NCBI RefSeq assembly: GCF_028595265.1
Contig: NZ_JAQQXP010000001.1
Coordinates: forward strand, 1,922,001-1,986,000
Length of the DNA stretch: 64,000 nt
Reading direction: 5' to 3'
Source of the DNA: Alteromonas gilva
GTDB taxonomy: Bacteria; Pseudomonadota; Gammaproteobacteria; Enterobacterales; Alteromonadaceae
Shown: one piece after another, positions 16,835-25,210 of the stretch
Position numbering within the stretch: position 1 is the stretch's first letter
How the letters are laid out: each line of letters starts with the position of its first letter
The notes under the pieces: generated by a model
Told to the model about the DNA's origin: nothing
Database searches by the model: none
Seen by the model: only the letters and a program-made list of their open reading frames with translations
Program-made: the position numbers and the translations under genes

Positions 16835-19576
16835 ATGCAACAGTCTTTTCGTAAACATGTCGTCGCGCTATCAGTGATGAGTGTATTAGGCACATTACCA
16901 ACGGCCGTAACCGCGCAAAGCGATGACGAGCTGGTCGAGACCATTGTGGTAAGTGGCTTTCGTGACTCGTTGGTTAAGGCGAAGGATCTCAAGAAAGACG
17001 CGCTGGTGTCACAGGATTCGATTCTGGCCGAAGATATCGCCGACTTTCCCAGTTTAAATCTGGCTGAGTCGTTACAGCGTATCCCCGGTATTACCATTAC
17101 TCGCGAAGCGGGCGAGGGTCGCCAAATCTCATTGCGTGGTCTGAATGCCGATTTTACCCAGGTTCAGCTCAATGGTATGGAAGCACTGGGCACGTCTTCA
17201 TCGCCCATGGATAGCCGTGGTACCACTAACACCTCACGTTCTTTTGACTTCAATATTTTCGCCTCGGAGCTGTTTAACCAAATTGACGTACAAAAAAGCT
17301 ATTCGGCCGAAATGGACGAGGGCGGTATTGGTGGTACGGTAAAACTGTATACAGCTAAACCCTTTCATTATGATGGTTTCAAGAGCGTTGTCAGCGCACA
17401 GGTTGGGGACAATTCGTTGACCGATGACACCAGTCCGCGCGTTGCCGCTTTGGTGTCTAATACCTGGGATACTTTTGGCGCGCTTTTCTCGATTGCTTAC
17501 AGCCAGCGAGACACCAGCGAACAGGGCTACAATACCTACCGCTGGCGTCCGCGTGATGCGCAGGGCTCCGATATTTCGGCATTGTCGGCAGCGCAGCAGG
17601 CCGCGGTTAACAGTGGCGATTTACGCTTTTCCCGCGGCAGCCGCTACTCATTGTTTAACAGCGAGCAAACCCGTGTTGGCGCAACGCTGGCTCTGCAGTA
17701 CCGCCCCTCCAGCGATCTGTCGGTTGACCTTGATGTATTGTACGGCCAGCTAAAAAATGACCGTGCGGAATTTCATTTGCAAAGCCGCGGTTCAAGCTCC
17801 ACGGCCCTTGGCTGTACCGGCCCGGCATATGACGATAGCCGCTACTTTTGCTCTGGTCTGACGGCGCTTGAATACAATGCCAATAATGAGGTGATTTTTT
17901 CGCAGTGGGAAAACACCGCGGTACATTCTGAGAGCCGCGATCAGGGCGCCGATACGGATATTAGTCAGGTGGTCTTAAGTGGCGACTGGAATGTCAGCGA
18001 CTCGCTGAGTGTGTCGGGTTTACTGGGACATATGCAGAGCGATTATGAAAGCAACAGCGCCAAGGTTTACGTGGAGTCGTTTGCTGATATGTCTATCGAT
18101 TATCGTCAGGATCGCTTTTATGGGACTAACACCTACCTGAATAATTATGACCCCACCAATATTGACGAGTTTCGTTATCACGAAATAGATTTAGCCGAAG
18201 ACGAGGTGTCGAATGGCTTTGATATTGCCAAGTTAGACGCGGATTATATGCTTAACGACAGTAGCTCGCTGAAAGTCGGGGTGTCATTTAAATCGTTTGA
18301 GCACGACAACAATAATGTGCAATCGGCCAACGAAATGCGCAGCGCGTGGGAAAATGGCAGTGTCAGCGATGTCATCGACAGCGCAAATACTTACATTAAC
18401 ACCGGGCATAAAAAGCAGGATTGGTTAAGTGTAAACGTGAACAATGTGCTCAGTGACTTTGCGGTGGATCGCAACTTAACCATGAGTAATACCCCCAACG
18501 AGGTGACAGAAGAAACCCAGGCTGCCTATATTACCTACAATCTGGATATGCTACTTGATGATTCAGAGCTGCGGGCAAGCGTTGGCTTACGTTATTTTGA
18601 TACCGATATTGAGTCTACCGGGCTGGTAAATAATACCGATTATGTCACCGTGGCCCGTGGTTACGACGGCTTATTACCAACACTGAACCTGGCCTGGTCT
18701 GCAACCGAAAACCTGATACTGCGTGCCAGTGCAGGCAAAAACGTTACGCGCCCAACGTTAGGCAGTTTGTCGGTATCCGGCACCGTGAATACCGATCCCC
18801 TGGTTGGCTCCAGTGGTTTGAGTATCAGTGCCGGTAACCCCGGTTTACAACCCTTTGAAACTATCAATATGGAAGCCAGTGCGGAGTATTATTTTGATGG
18901 CGTTGGGTATGCGTCGGTGACCTACTTCCGCAAGGATATTGATAACTTTATTGCCACCAAGGTTGCGCCGATTGCGTATGGCGATACCGGTTACCCATTG
19001 GCCCTGATTGATGGCATGCTGGATGAAAACGGTAACCCGCAGACGGCGCAAACGGAGTATACTTTTTCACAGCCGCAAAACCTCGAAGACAGTGACTTTT
19101 CGGGATGGGAAATCGCTGCTCAGCGCGATTTCGATTTTTTACCGGCACCCTTTGATAAGTTAGGTGCAATAGCCAACTATACCTATGCGCAGGGAGAATC
19201 GCTGCATAATATTTTGGTGGATGGTGAAAGCGTTGCGGTATACCGGCCCTTTTATGGCCTGTCGGAAAACACCTACAACGCCACTCTGTACTATGAAACT
19301 GATACCTGGGGCGCGCGGGTTTCGCTTGCTCATCGCGATGATTACCTGACCCAGGTGGAAACATCCAGTAATGATCAGGATGAAGCTGGCTTCCATGGCA
19401 CGACGTACTGGGATTTCTCCGCTTTCTACAACATCACAAAAGACTTAAAAGTAAGCCTGGAAGGGGTTAACTTAAGTAACGAGCGCGAAGAGCAATACAG
19501 TGATTCAGATGATCGGTTATACAACACTACTGTGAGTGGCCGTACCTTTTATCTGGGCGTGACCTACTTTATGTAA
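16835..19576 (+). CDS. TonB-dependent outer-membrane receptor (no STN domain)
   Basis: This 913-residue receptor has a signal peptide (ending TAVTAQ near residue 27), a TonB-box-like VETIVVSG (about 34-41), a plug domain (about 50-190, with LAESLQRIPGITITREAGEGRQISLRGL) and a 22-strand barrel ending in the aromatic TFYLGVTYFM. It belongs to the Xanthomonas/Caulobacter-type TonB receptor group. It is strikingly similar to the receptor at 19740-22685 in the plug and in the last strands (YNTTVSGR..YLG.TY), so the two are paralogues. A good ribosome site (AAGGAA) follows the PI-PLC-like gene, so it may import the products of that enzyme; the ligand is inferred, not seen. Confidence 0.9.
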   Translation: MQQSFRKHVVALSVMSVLGTLPTAVTAQSDDELVETIVVSGFRDSLVKAKDLKKDALVSQDSILAEDIADFPSLNLAESLQRIPGITITREAGEGRQISLRGLNADFTQVQLNGMEALGTSSSPMDSRGTTNTSRSFDFNIFASELFNQIDVQKSYSAEMDEGGIGGTVKLYTAKPFHYDGFKSVVSAQVGDNSLTDDTSPRVAALVSNTWDTFGALFSIAYSQRDTSEQGYNTYRWRPRDAQGSDISALSAAQQAAVNSGDLRFSRGSRYSLFNSEQTRVGATLALQYRPSSDLSVDLDVLYGQLKNDRAEFHLQSRGSSSTALGCTGPAYDDSRYFCSGLTALEYNANNEVIFSQWENTAVHSESRDQGADTDISQVVLSGDWNVSDSLSVSGLLGHMQSDYESNSAKVYVESFADMSIDYRQDRFYGTNTYLNNYDPTNIDEFRYHEIDLAEDEVSNGFDIAKLDADYMLNDSSSLKVGVSFKSFEHDNNNVQSANEMRSAWENGSVSDVIDSANTYINTGHKKQDWLSVNVNNVLSDFAVDRNLTMSNTPNEVTEETQAAYITYNLDMLLDDSELRASVGLRYFDTDIESTGLVNNTDYVTVARGYDGLLPTLNLAWSATENLILRASAGKNVTRPTLGSLSVSGTVNTDPLVGSSGLSISAGNPGLQPFETINMEASAEYYFDGVGYASVTYFRKDIDNFIATKVAPIAYGDTGYPLALIDGMLDENGNPQTAQTEYTFSQPQNLEDSDFSGWEIAAQRDFDFLPAPFDKLGAIANYTYAQGESLHNILVDGESVAVYRPFYGLSENTYNATLYYETDTWGARVSLAHRDDYLTQVETSSNDQDEAGFHGTTYWDFSAFYNITKDLKVSLEGVNLSNEREEQYSDSDDRLYNTTVSGRTFYLGVTYFM

Positions 19577-19635
19577 GCAGGTATAAGCAACTACCGGCGA
19601 TGCTGATGTTGAGACGCCGGTCAGCAATTAAACTC

Positions 19636-19660
19636 AAAGCACGCCACGGCGTGCTTTGTT
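19636..19660. terminator. Bidirectional terminator-like hairpin between convergent receptor genes
   Basis: The arms AAAGCACGC and GCGTGCTTT (9 bp) enclose CACG and are followed by a T-rich stretch on the plus strand. It lies between the ends of the two convergent TonB receptor genes. Confidence 0.55.
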
Positions 19661-19739
19661 GCGTTTGGCGAATAACAAAATGACCACCCCAACAACGGGG
19701 CAGCAAATGTGATGATACCCAATGGCATCACGTTAGTGG

Positions 19740-22685
19740 TTAAAAACGGTAGGTTAAACCAAGATAATAATTGCGACCGCTAACGGTTGTATTATAGGGG
19801 CGGCGACTGGCATCGGAGTATTGCATTTCCTGTTCATTGGAAAGGTTAGTGGCTTCCAGACGAACTTCCCAGTTATCGGAAAACTGGTACGCCAGCACCG
19901 CATCAAGGTAGAGACTTTGTTCAAAGCCGGTTTCGTCTTCATCCTGAAGTGTATTGCTATCGACCCGGGCGATGTATCGATCCCGATAGGTGGCAGATAG
20001 CCTTATACTCAGGGCATAGCCTTCAACGTAGGCGGTAATATTTGCCAGCCATGGCGATAAAAAAGGCAGTGTCTTGGTGCCAATGGGCGCACCGGTGTTA
20101 TCGTTAAAATAGCGGATATTGCCTTGCGTATAACTCAAGTTGGCCACCATGCCAAGGTGGTAGGTCTGCAGCGCAGGAAACAATCCCGCCAGGGTAGTCT
20201 CTATCTGAGTACTGCCTTCTATGCCGTACAGCATGGACTGTTCGGCATTGCTGGCCATAACCGTGTGCACGGTATTACCGACATGGGTTGCGGCAATTAA
20301 AGATTGCTCCTGCTCAGGTAACGCGTTTATCGCCATTGTGCTGGAGGTACTGACGATATAGTCATCCAGCCATTTGGCAAATAAGGTCACAGCAAAGCGG
20401 TTGGTGTCGCCGGGGTAAGCCTCCGCCGAAATATCGACATTGTAAGCAGAATAGGGCTTTAGAGCCGGGTTAAACCGCGTTAGGGTGGCATTTTGTGGGT
20501 CATATCGCGCGGTATTAGCGAGGGTTTCAAGTTGTGGTCGCCCCACGGTGCGACTAAAGCTGGCCCGTAAGATCTGATCGTTTAAGCGATAGTTGACGGA
20601 CACCGCTGGCAGCCAGTTTATGTGCTGCAAGCGGTTGCTCGATAACGTCTCACCGTGTTGCTCAATAGCGCTGCGGTCGTACTCCAGGCGCAAGCCGCTG
20701 ATTATCTGCCAGCGGTGACGTTGCCAGTGGTGTTGAACAAAACCAGCAGCGCGATATTCCTGTATACGGTTTTGCTCCGTGTTGCGTTGTGAGGGTGTGG
20801 TAAACCGGGAGTAGGCCAGTGCGTCGGGATTAACCGGCACATCAAAAAAGTCGAAGGTTGCCACAGGATCAAGCGCCAGCCAGTGTTGTTTCGGATGATT
20901 TGCCAGAACATAGGTTAAGTTAACCGGCACCTGGTTAGCAACACTGTTATGTTGCCATTCTGTCAGCAGGATATTCTGAACGTCAGTATAGTCGATGCTG
21001 TTCTTGAAGCGGGTGAGTTCAGTGCCAACTTGCAGGGTATGCTGAGCGTCGGGCGTATAGTCGAGTCGGTATCGTGCATTAATAAACTCACTGGTGGCAC
21101 TGTAGCGCTCACTGTCGAGCTCGTTCATGTGCCAAAAATCGGGGGTTACCAGTGAGCCGGTGTAATGCGTGTCGACAAAATGGTAATTCTGGCGATAGTC
21201 GATAGTGACATCGCTGATGCCTCGCATGTAGGCTTTAACGCTGCGTGGCATGTCGTAAGTTGCATGCTCAATACCAAAGGTACCCACACCCGACAGCTCA
21301 GTACTAAACTGATGTTCAGTATTGATGACCCATTGCTGATAACGGTTGGAGACGGTCTGAAAGCGGCTTTCGGTGCCCACTCTGGCATGACGATAGCGGG
21401 CATAAATCAACTCGTCACGATGGTTAATCTGAGCGTCTTCGATACGGGTTTTACCGGCAATCACGGGGGTTGAGTTATAACCTCTTGGGTACAAATGGTT
21501 TTCACGCCGGTCGCCGCTTAATTGCCCGAACAAGTAGTCGAAAGTAATATGTTCATTACTGGTAAGGTACTCAATGGATGCACCAATACCAATACGCTCC
21601 ATGTCACTGCGCCACAGGGAATAGCGGTTACCGCGAGGCACCCAGATTTGTTGTGCTTGCCACGCTTCTTGTAGCGGCAATGGCAGGGCTGATATATCGG
21701 CGCCATCCGGTGGCAACTGTCGCCAGCGGAACGTGTTGGCGCCGGTCTCCTGTGAATCTCTGACGCCATACGATGCAGAAAAAAGCGCACCCCAACTGCC
21801 GCGTGTGGATGACACCATGCCTGACACGCGCCTGGCTGTATCATCGCTGTATTGGTTAATGCCTGCTTGTTGGGTAACGGTCCAGCGCAGTCCGGGAGTG
21901 TCAAATGGGTGGGCGGTTTTAAGTGCGGCGATACCGGCGAGTCCGCCGCTGGGTTGCTCGACTGAATAACTTTTGAGTACCTGGATTTCGTTAAATAAGT
22001 CCGAGGCAAATAAATTTAAATCAAAAGAGCGATCGCGATGCTTTTGCAGTCGGCTGTCCATGGGAGAGTCGTTGTTAGAGAGCACCGGCATGCCGTTGAG
22101 TGTGACCAGGGTAAAATCGGGGTTTAACCCCCGTAATACGATTTGGCGCCCTTCGCCAGCTTCGCGGGTAATCGACATACCCGGAATACGCTGTAAGGAT
22201 TCTGCCAGGTTGCGGTCGGGATACGATGCCATATCCCGGGCAGCGATAACGTCGCTAATGGCGGCAGACTCACGCTTTTGCCGTCGGGATACGTTTAATG
22301 AGGCGCGAATACCATTGACCGCGACTTCTTCCATTACCGTCTTTTCAGATTGCTCGGCAGGGCGCGAGATAACAATACCGTTAGGGGTTACCTGGTAGCT
22401 TAACCCGGTATTTTGCAAAAGCACGGTTAACGCTTCATCCAGCGTATAGCGCCCTTTCAGGGCAGGAGCGTCAAGTTTCTCGACGCGCGTGGCGTTAAGC
22501 ACAAACGCCTGATCAAAGCGAGTGGCTACGGTTTTTAATGCTTGTGCTAATGGTTGCGCTTTGACATAAACCTGACGCCATGATGGCAGCGAATCAGCGC
22601 ATAAAGGCGGGCTGGCCAATGCTATCAGCGCCGTGGTGAAGACAACGCTGTGTAGCCTGCAACGTTGCTGCCAGACTAACTTCAT
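19740..22685 (-). CDS. TonB-dependent transducer receptor with STN signalling domain
   Basis: The 981-residue receptor carries, after the signal peptide (about 1-30), a secretin/TonB short N-terminal (STN) domain (about 35-115: VYVKAQPLAQALKTVATRF through NGIVISRP). This domain is the periplasmic contact for FecR proteins. Next come a TonB-box-like stretch (EEVAVNG), a plug (LAESLQRIPGMSITREAGEGRQIVLRGL) and a barrel ending NYYLGLTYRF. It starts 22 bases after fecR in the same direction as sigma factor and FecR, so this is a FecI-FecR-FecA-type cell-surface signalling operon. It is a paralogue of the receptor at 16835, which lacks STN. Ligand unknown; context suggests a phosphate-containing compound. 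Confidence 0.92.
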   Translation of the reverse strand: MKLVWQQRCRLHSVVFTTALIALASPPLCADSLPSWRQVYVKAQPLAQALKTVATRFDQAFVLNATRVEKLDAPALKGRYTLDEALTVLLQNTGLSYQVTPNGIVISRPAEQSEKTVMEEVAVNGIRASLNVSRRQKRESAAISDVIAARDMASYPDRNLAESLQRIPGMSITREAGEGRQIVLRGLNPDFTLVTLNGMPVLSNNDSPMDSRLQKHRDRSFDLNLFASDLFNEIQVLKSYSVEQPSGGLAGIAALKTAHPFDTPGLRWTVTQQAGINQYSDDTARRVSGMVSSTRGSWGALFSASYGVRDSQETGANTFRWRQLPPDGADISALPLPLQEAWQAQQIWVPRGNRYSLWRSDMERIGIGASIEYLTSNEHITFDYLFGQLSGDRRENHLYPRGYNSTPVIAGKTRIEDAQINHRDELIYARYRHARVGTESRFQTVSNRYQQWVINTEHQFSTELSGVGTFGIEHATYDMPRSVKAYMRGISDVTIDYRQNYHFVDTHYTGSLVTPDFWHMNELDSERYSATSEFINARYRLDYTPDAQHTLQVGTELTRFKNSIDYTDVQNILLTEWQHNSVANQVPVNLTYVLANHPKQHWLALDPVATFDFFDVPVNPDALAYSRFTTPSQRNTEQNRIQEYRAAGFVQHHWQRHRWQIISGLRLEYDRSAIEQHGETLSSNRLQHINWLPAVSVNYRLNDQILRASFSRTVGRPQLETLANTARYDPQNATLTRFNPALKPYSAYNVDISAEAYPGDTNRFAVTLFAKWLDDYIVSTSSTMAINALPEQEQSLIAATHVGNTVHTVMASNAEQSMLYGIEGSTQIETTLAGLFPALQTYHLGMVANLSYTQGNIRYFNDNTGAPIGTKTLPFLSPWLANITAYVEGYALSIRLSATYRDRYIARVDSNTLQDEDETGFEQSLYLDAVLAYQFSDNWEVRLEATNLSNEQEMQYSDASRRPYNTTVSGRNYYLGLTYRF

Positions 22686-22707
22686 AAGCGCACTACCTTG
22701 ACATAAC

Positions 22708-23748
22708 TTACTGGCTTACGGTGAGTAAAAAGTGATCGCTGTGTTCCGTCAGCGTGAGTGCGTCCATGTTGGCGAGTAACTGCAATGCCTGCTCTGGGGC
22801 TTTAACGTTAAAGCGCCCGGATACCGGCAATTGCGAGAAACCTGCTAACTTAACAGGCTTACTCGTGTAGCGGTTTAAGCGTTGCACTATGTCGTTAATT
22901 GGCTCGTTACTGATGTCCAGCCAGCCGGTGCGCCAGTCGGGTAACTGACTGTTTTCGAGTTGAAAGGACTGGAGCCATTTTCCGGCCTGTAAGATGACGC
23001 CATCGCCTTTTGTTAAGGTCAGGGTTGTATCTGCCGTGACTTTTACAACGCCGTCGTACACACGAATTGCGGTTTTATCCTGCAGGCGGTCGATATCGAA
23101 AGCGGTTCCAACAACCTGCACACTGGCATTATCCAGCTTCACAAGGAACGGGCGCTGCGGTTCATGGGCAACGTCGAAATACGCTTGCCCGCTGGTTAAG
23201 CTCACTTCGCGAAATTGCGCACTGTGATTGACTGCCAGGGCGCTTTTGCCATTCAGAATAACCATTGAGCCGTCGTTTAGCCGGGCAGTGTGCTGCTCGC
23301 CGGCACGAGTGGAAAACTCAGCTTGCTGAATAACGCTGAGCGTTGAAGATGCAGGTTGTCGCGCGATCTCAGGGGGCGCAGAGTTGTTCGAAACATTTAC
23401 GCTAACGAGCACTGCTACCAATGCGATAGCCGCGGCACTAGCCAGGCCGTATACCGAGTAAAGCGTTTTACGCCTTGGTGATGCGCTTTGTGGTGCCACC
23501 GACTGCAACGAAACCGCACGGTTATCCGGTACTGAAGAAACTGTTTTTTGTTGCGAGGCGTTGTTGTTAATACGAATTGCCGCGGTAGCGACCTCGGGGT
23601 GACCGAGCGCTGCGGCAACGCGATTGAACGCCGACTGGTTGCTCGCGTCGGTAAGCCACTGGGCAAATCGCAATTTATCCTGCTCGCTGAGTTCGTCAAT
23701 GCGATCAAACCAGTCAGCAGCTTGTTCTAAACGTTGTGGCGTTGTCAT
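22708..23748 (-). CDS. FecR-family anti-sigma / sigma-regulator membrane protein
   Basis: An internal ATG at 23748 opens directly on the cytoplasmic domain (MTTPQRLEQAADWFDRI, a DUF4880-like segment), giving 346 residues; the frame also allows ATG 23808, which overlaps the sigma-factor stop (TAATG). One membrane helix (about residues 90-112, YSVYGLASAAAIALVAVLV) separates the cytoplasmic part from a periplasmic FecR domain (AEFSTRAGEQHTARLNDGSMVILNGKSAL) and a C-terminal STN-like DUF4974 part. FecR proteins hold or activate their ECF sigma factor in response to a loaded receptor. The neighbours on both sides, sigma factor and STN receptor, make the role clear. The exact start is uncertain. 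Confidence 0.9.
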   Translation of the reverse strand: MTTPQRLEQAADWFDRIDELSEQDKLRFAQWLTDASNQSAFNRVAAALGHPEVATAAIRINNNASQQKTVSSVPDNRAVSLQSVAPQSASPRRKTLYSVYGLASAAAIALVAVLVSVNVSNNSAPPEIARQPASSTLSVIQQAEFSTRAGEQHTARLNDGSMVILNGKSALAVNHSAQFREVSLTSGQAYFDVAHEPQRPFLVKLDNASVQVVGTAFDIDRLQDKTAIRVYDGVVKVTADTTLTLTKGDGVILQAGKWLQSFQLENSQLPDWRTGWLDISNEPINDIVQRLNRYTSKPVKLAGFSQLPVSGRFNVKAPEQALQLLANMDALTLTEHSDHFLLTVSQ

Positions 23749-23796
23749 TACTGTCTCGGTAACCTTATCTATATAACTATGATTCAGAACGATGCA

Positions 23797-23814
23797 AAAC
23801 GGGGACATTAATTG
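23797..23814. repeat. Solo copy of the AAAACGGGGACA repeat at the sigma/FecR junction
   Basis: The plus-strand sequence AAAACGGGGACATTAATT matches the left end of the inverted-repeat element near 15604 (AAAACGGGGACA, then TTAATTGT after a two-base difference). It contains the stop codon of the sigma factor gene and the upstream candidate start of FecR. Confidence 0.4.
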
Positions 23815-24335
23815 TTGGTTGTCCAGCCAGCTTCTTCCAATTTTAAAGTAAGTTCAACCATGGCTCTGGTTAAGTGCTTTTTGACTGCCTCAACGCTTAT
23901 GTTGAGTGAGGCTGCGATATCATCACGGCTCATCCCATCGACTCTGCGCAGTAAAAACACCTGACGCCGCAGTGGCGACATGGCACTGAGAATGCGTTCT
24001 ACACAGGCGAGTTTTTGTTGGTTGAGGTAAGCCAGTTCCGGCCCGTCGCTGGCACTTTCGTTATCAATGCTGTCGATATCAACTGCGTTTGGTGTGCGTT
24101 TACGCTGAAAGTCGTACAAGACTGATTTGGCCACGGTGATCATATAGGCAAGCGGGTTATCGAGTTCTGCAAAGCGCGTACTGCGGCCTGTGCGCAATAA
24201 GGTTTCCTGGTAAATATCATCGGCCTGCGTGCTGTCGTGGGTGAGGCCGTAAATAAATGCTTTGAGCGCTGTACGCAACTGCTCAGCATCTGCGGCGCTT
24301 ATACCTTGCCAATTTATATTTATTGATGGCTGCAT
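23808..24335 (-). CDS. ECF sigma factor (FecI type)
   Basis: The 175-residue protein has the two ECF parts: region 2 (about residues 20-90: LKAFIYGLTHDSTQADDIYQETLLRTGR, NPLAYMITVAKSVLYDFQRKR) and region 4 (about 115-165: LSPLRRQVFLLRRV-type helix with a helix-turn-helix, DGMSRDDIAASLNISVEAVKKHL). It directs RNA polymerase to a small regulon, here presumably the STN receptor and possibly the paralogue receptor and phosphoesterases. The gene heads the operon sigma-FecR-receptor. Its stop lies within a repeat-like sequence shared with the 15.6 kb element. No strong ribosome site is visible. Confidence 0.9.
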   Translation of the reverse strand: MQPSININWQGISAADAEQLRTALKAFIYGLTHDSTQADDIYQETLLRTGRSTRFAELDNPLAYMITVAKSVLYDFQRKRTPNAVDIDSIDNESASDGPELAYLNQQKLACVERILSAMSPLRRQVFLLRRVDGMSRDDIAASLNISVEAVKKHLTRAMVELTLKLEEAGWTTNN

Positions 24336-24709
24336 TACAACTAGGGTCGTCTGTTACATGAAGCGGCGTATGGTATCGGTTAAATATGACAACTGGATGG
24401 CAGGTGTATACCCGTTATCTCAAATTTAACGCGTTTGAAAGCAAAGTTGGCAATGCCAAAGAGTAGCAGGTATTGCTTTCACCAAAGGCCGATATACCTA
24501 AAGCGGCTGGTATCGACCCTTCATTTTGTTTGTCAGTATTGGCCAAACTATGGAAAGTCGGATATTAATTGGCGGGAAAGGTAACGCTCGATTAAGAGCG
24601 TTCTTTTCGATAGCAGTATAATCAATAAACCATGCGGGCCAGAGACTGATCTGCTTTCGCCCTTCGTCTTAGGTGCCCCCTCAATTATCGACCCGTGTTG
24701 ATTGGTATA
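24336..24709. other. Divergent intergenic region between ECF sigma and MarR genes
   Basis: About 370 bases without a supported gene. A 7-bp stem AACGCTC/GAGCGTT followed by CTTTT (24583-24607) resembles a plus-strand terminator with no gene in front of it. The sigma-factor promoter should lie near 24350-24420, but I could not identify it with confidence. Confidence 0.4.
24583..24607 (+). terminator. Orphan terminator-like hairpin
   Basis: A 7-bp stem (24583-24589 with 24596-24602) around GATTAA is followed by CTTTT. No plus-strand gene precedes it; it may end a small transcript. Confidence 0.35.
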
Positions 24710-24739
24710 TTGATTAGCATGCTAATTATCTGTTATATT
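24710..24739 (+). promoter_or_regulatory. Sigma70-type promoter of the MarR-HlyD-DUF2955 operon
   Basis: TTGATT (24710-24715) and TATATT (24734-24739) are separated by 18 bases, a good -35/-10 pair. Two copies of a palindrome overlap the -35 box and lie just after the -10 box. Confidence 0.6.
24713..24726. promoter_or_regulatory. Palindromic operator 1
   Basis: ATTAGCATGCTAAT is a perfect 14-base palindrome overlapping the -35 box. A second copy of the 12-base core TTAGCATGCTAA is centred 28 bases downstream. MarR dimers bind such palindromes, so autoregulation by the adjacent regulator is likely. Confidence 0.65.
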
Positions 24740-24740
24740 A

Positions 24741-24754
24741 GTTAGCATGCTAAT
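24741..24754. promoter_or_regulatory. Palindromic operator 2
   Basis: GTTAGCATGCTAAT contains the same 12-base core as operator 1 (24742-24753) and lies directly after the -10 box, covering the likely transcription start. Confidence 0.65.
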
Positions 24755-24772
24755 AAATTTAAAAGACATTTG

Positions 24773-25210
24773 ATGGAAAGCAATATTGGTTGGATGTTAA
24801 GTCGTGCCGCTTTTAGCTGGCGTCATGCGGTGGAGTACTATATGGCGGATCTGGGGCTAACCCAGACACGCTGGATTGCGATGCTGCACCTGGATCGCTT
24901 GGGTGAAGGCTGCACGCAAAAAGAGCTGGCGGCTCATATTGATATTGAGCAACCTTCGTTGTTGCGGACCCTGAATCAGCTCGAAGAAGCAGGGCTGATT
25001 GAGCGTAAGCACTGTAGTGAAGATGCTCGACGAAGATTGCTGTGGTTCACCGACAAAGGCAGGTCGTTACTAACCGATGTAGAAGCGAAGGCCAAATTAG
25101 GTCGCCAACAAATGTTGCAAGGGTTAACCAGCGAACAACGTCAACAGCTTAGCAGTTTGCTGGAGACGGTTATCGATAACGCCCATCACCTGATTACGGA
25201 GAGACAATGA
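24773..25210 (+). CDS. MarR/SlyA-family transcriptional regulator
   Basis: The 145-residue protein has the MarR winged helix-turn-helix: TQTRWIAMLHLDRL, then KELAAHIDIEQPSLLRTLNQLEEAGLIERKHCSEDARRRLLWFTDKG (about residues 55-100). N- and C-terminal helices form the dimer interface. ATG 24773 is used; a TTG one codon earlier is also open. It leads an operon with an HlyD-like adaptor (4-base overlap) and a DUF2955 protein, an arrangement seen for efflux of aromatic or toxic compounds, where the regulator senses the substrate. The twin palindromes over its promoter support negative autoregulation. The inducer is unknown. Confidence 0.9.
   Translation: MESNIGWMLSRAAFSWRHAVEYYMADLGLTQTRWIAMLHLDRLGEGCTQKELAAHIDIEQPSLLRTLNQLEEAGLIERKHCSEDARRRLLWFTDKGRSLLTDVEAKAKLGRQQMLQGLTSEQRQQLSSLLETVIDNAHHLITERQ

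Noticed and set aside
24357..24428. A 23-codon plus-strand frame in the sigma/MarR gap
   Set aside because: No ribosome site and it overlaps the region where the sigma-factor promoter must lie.
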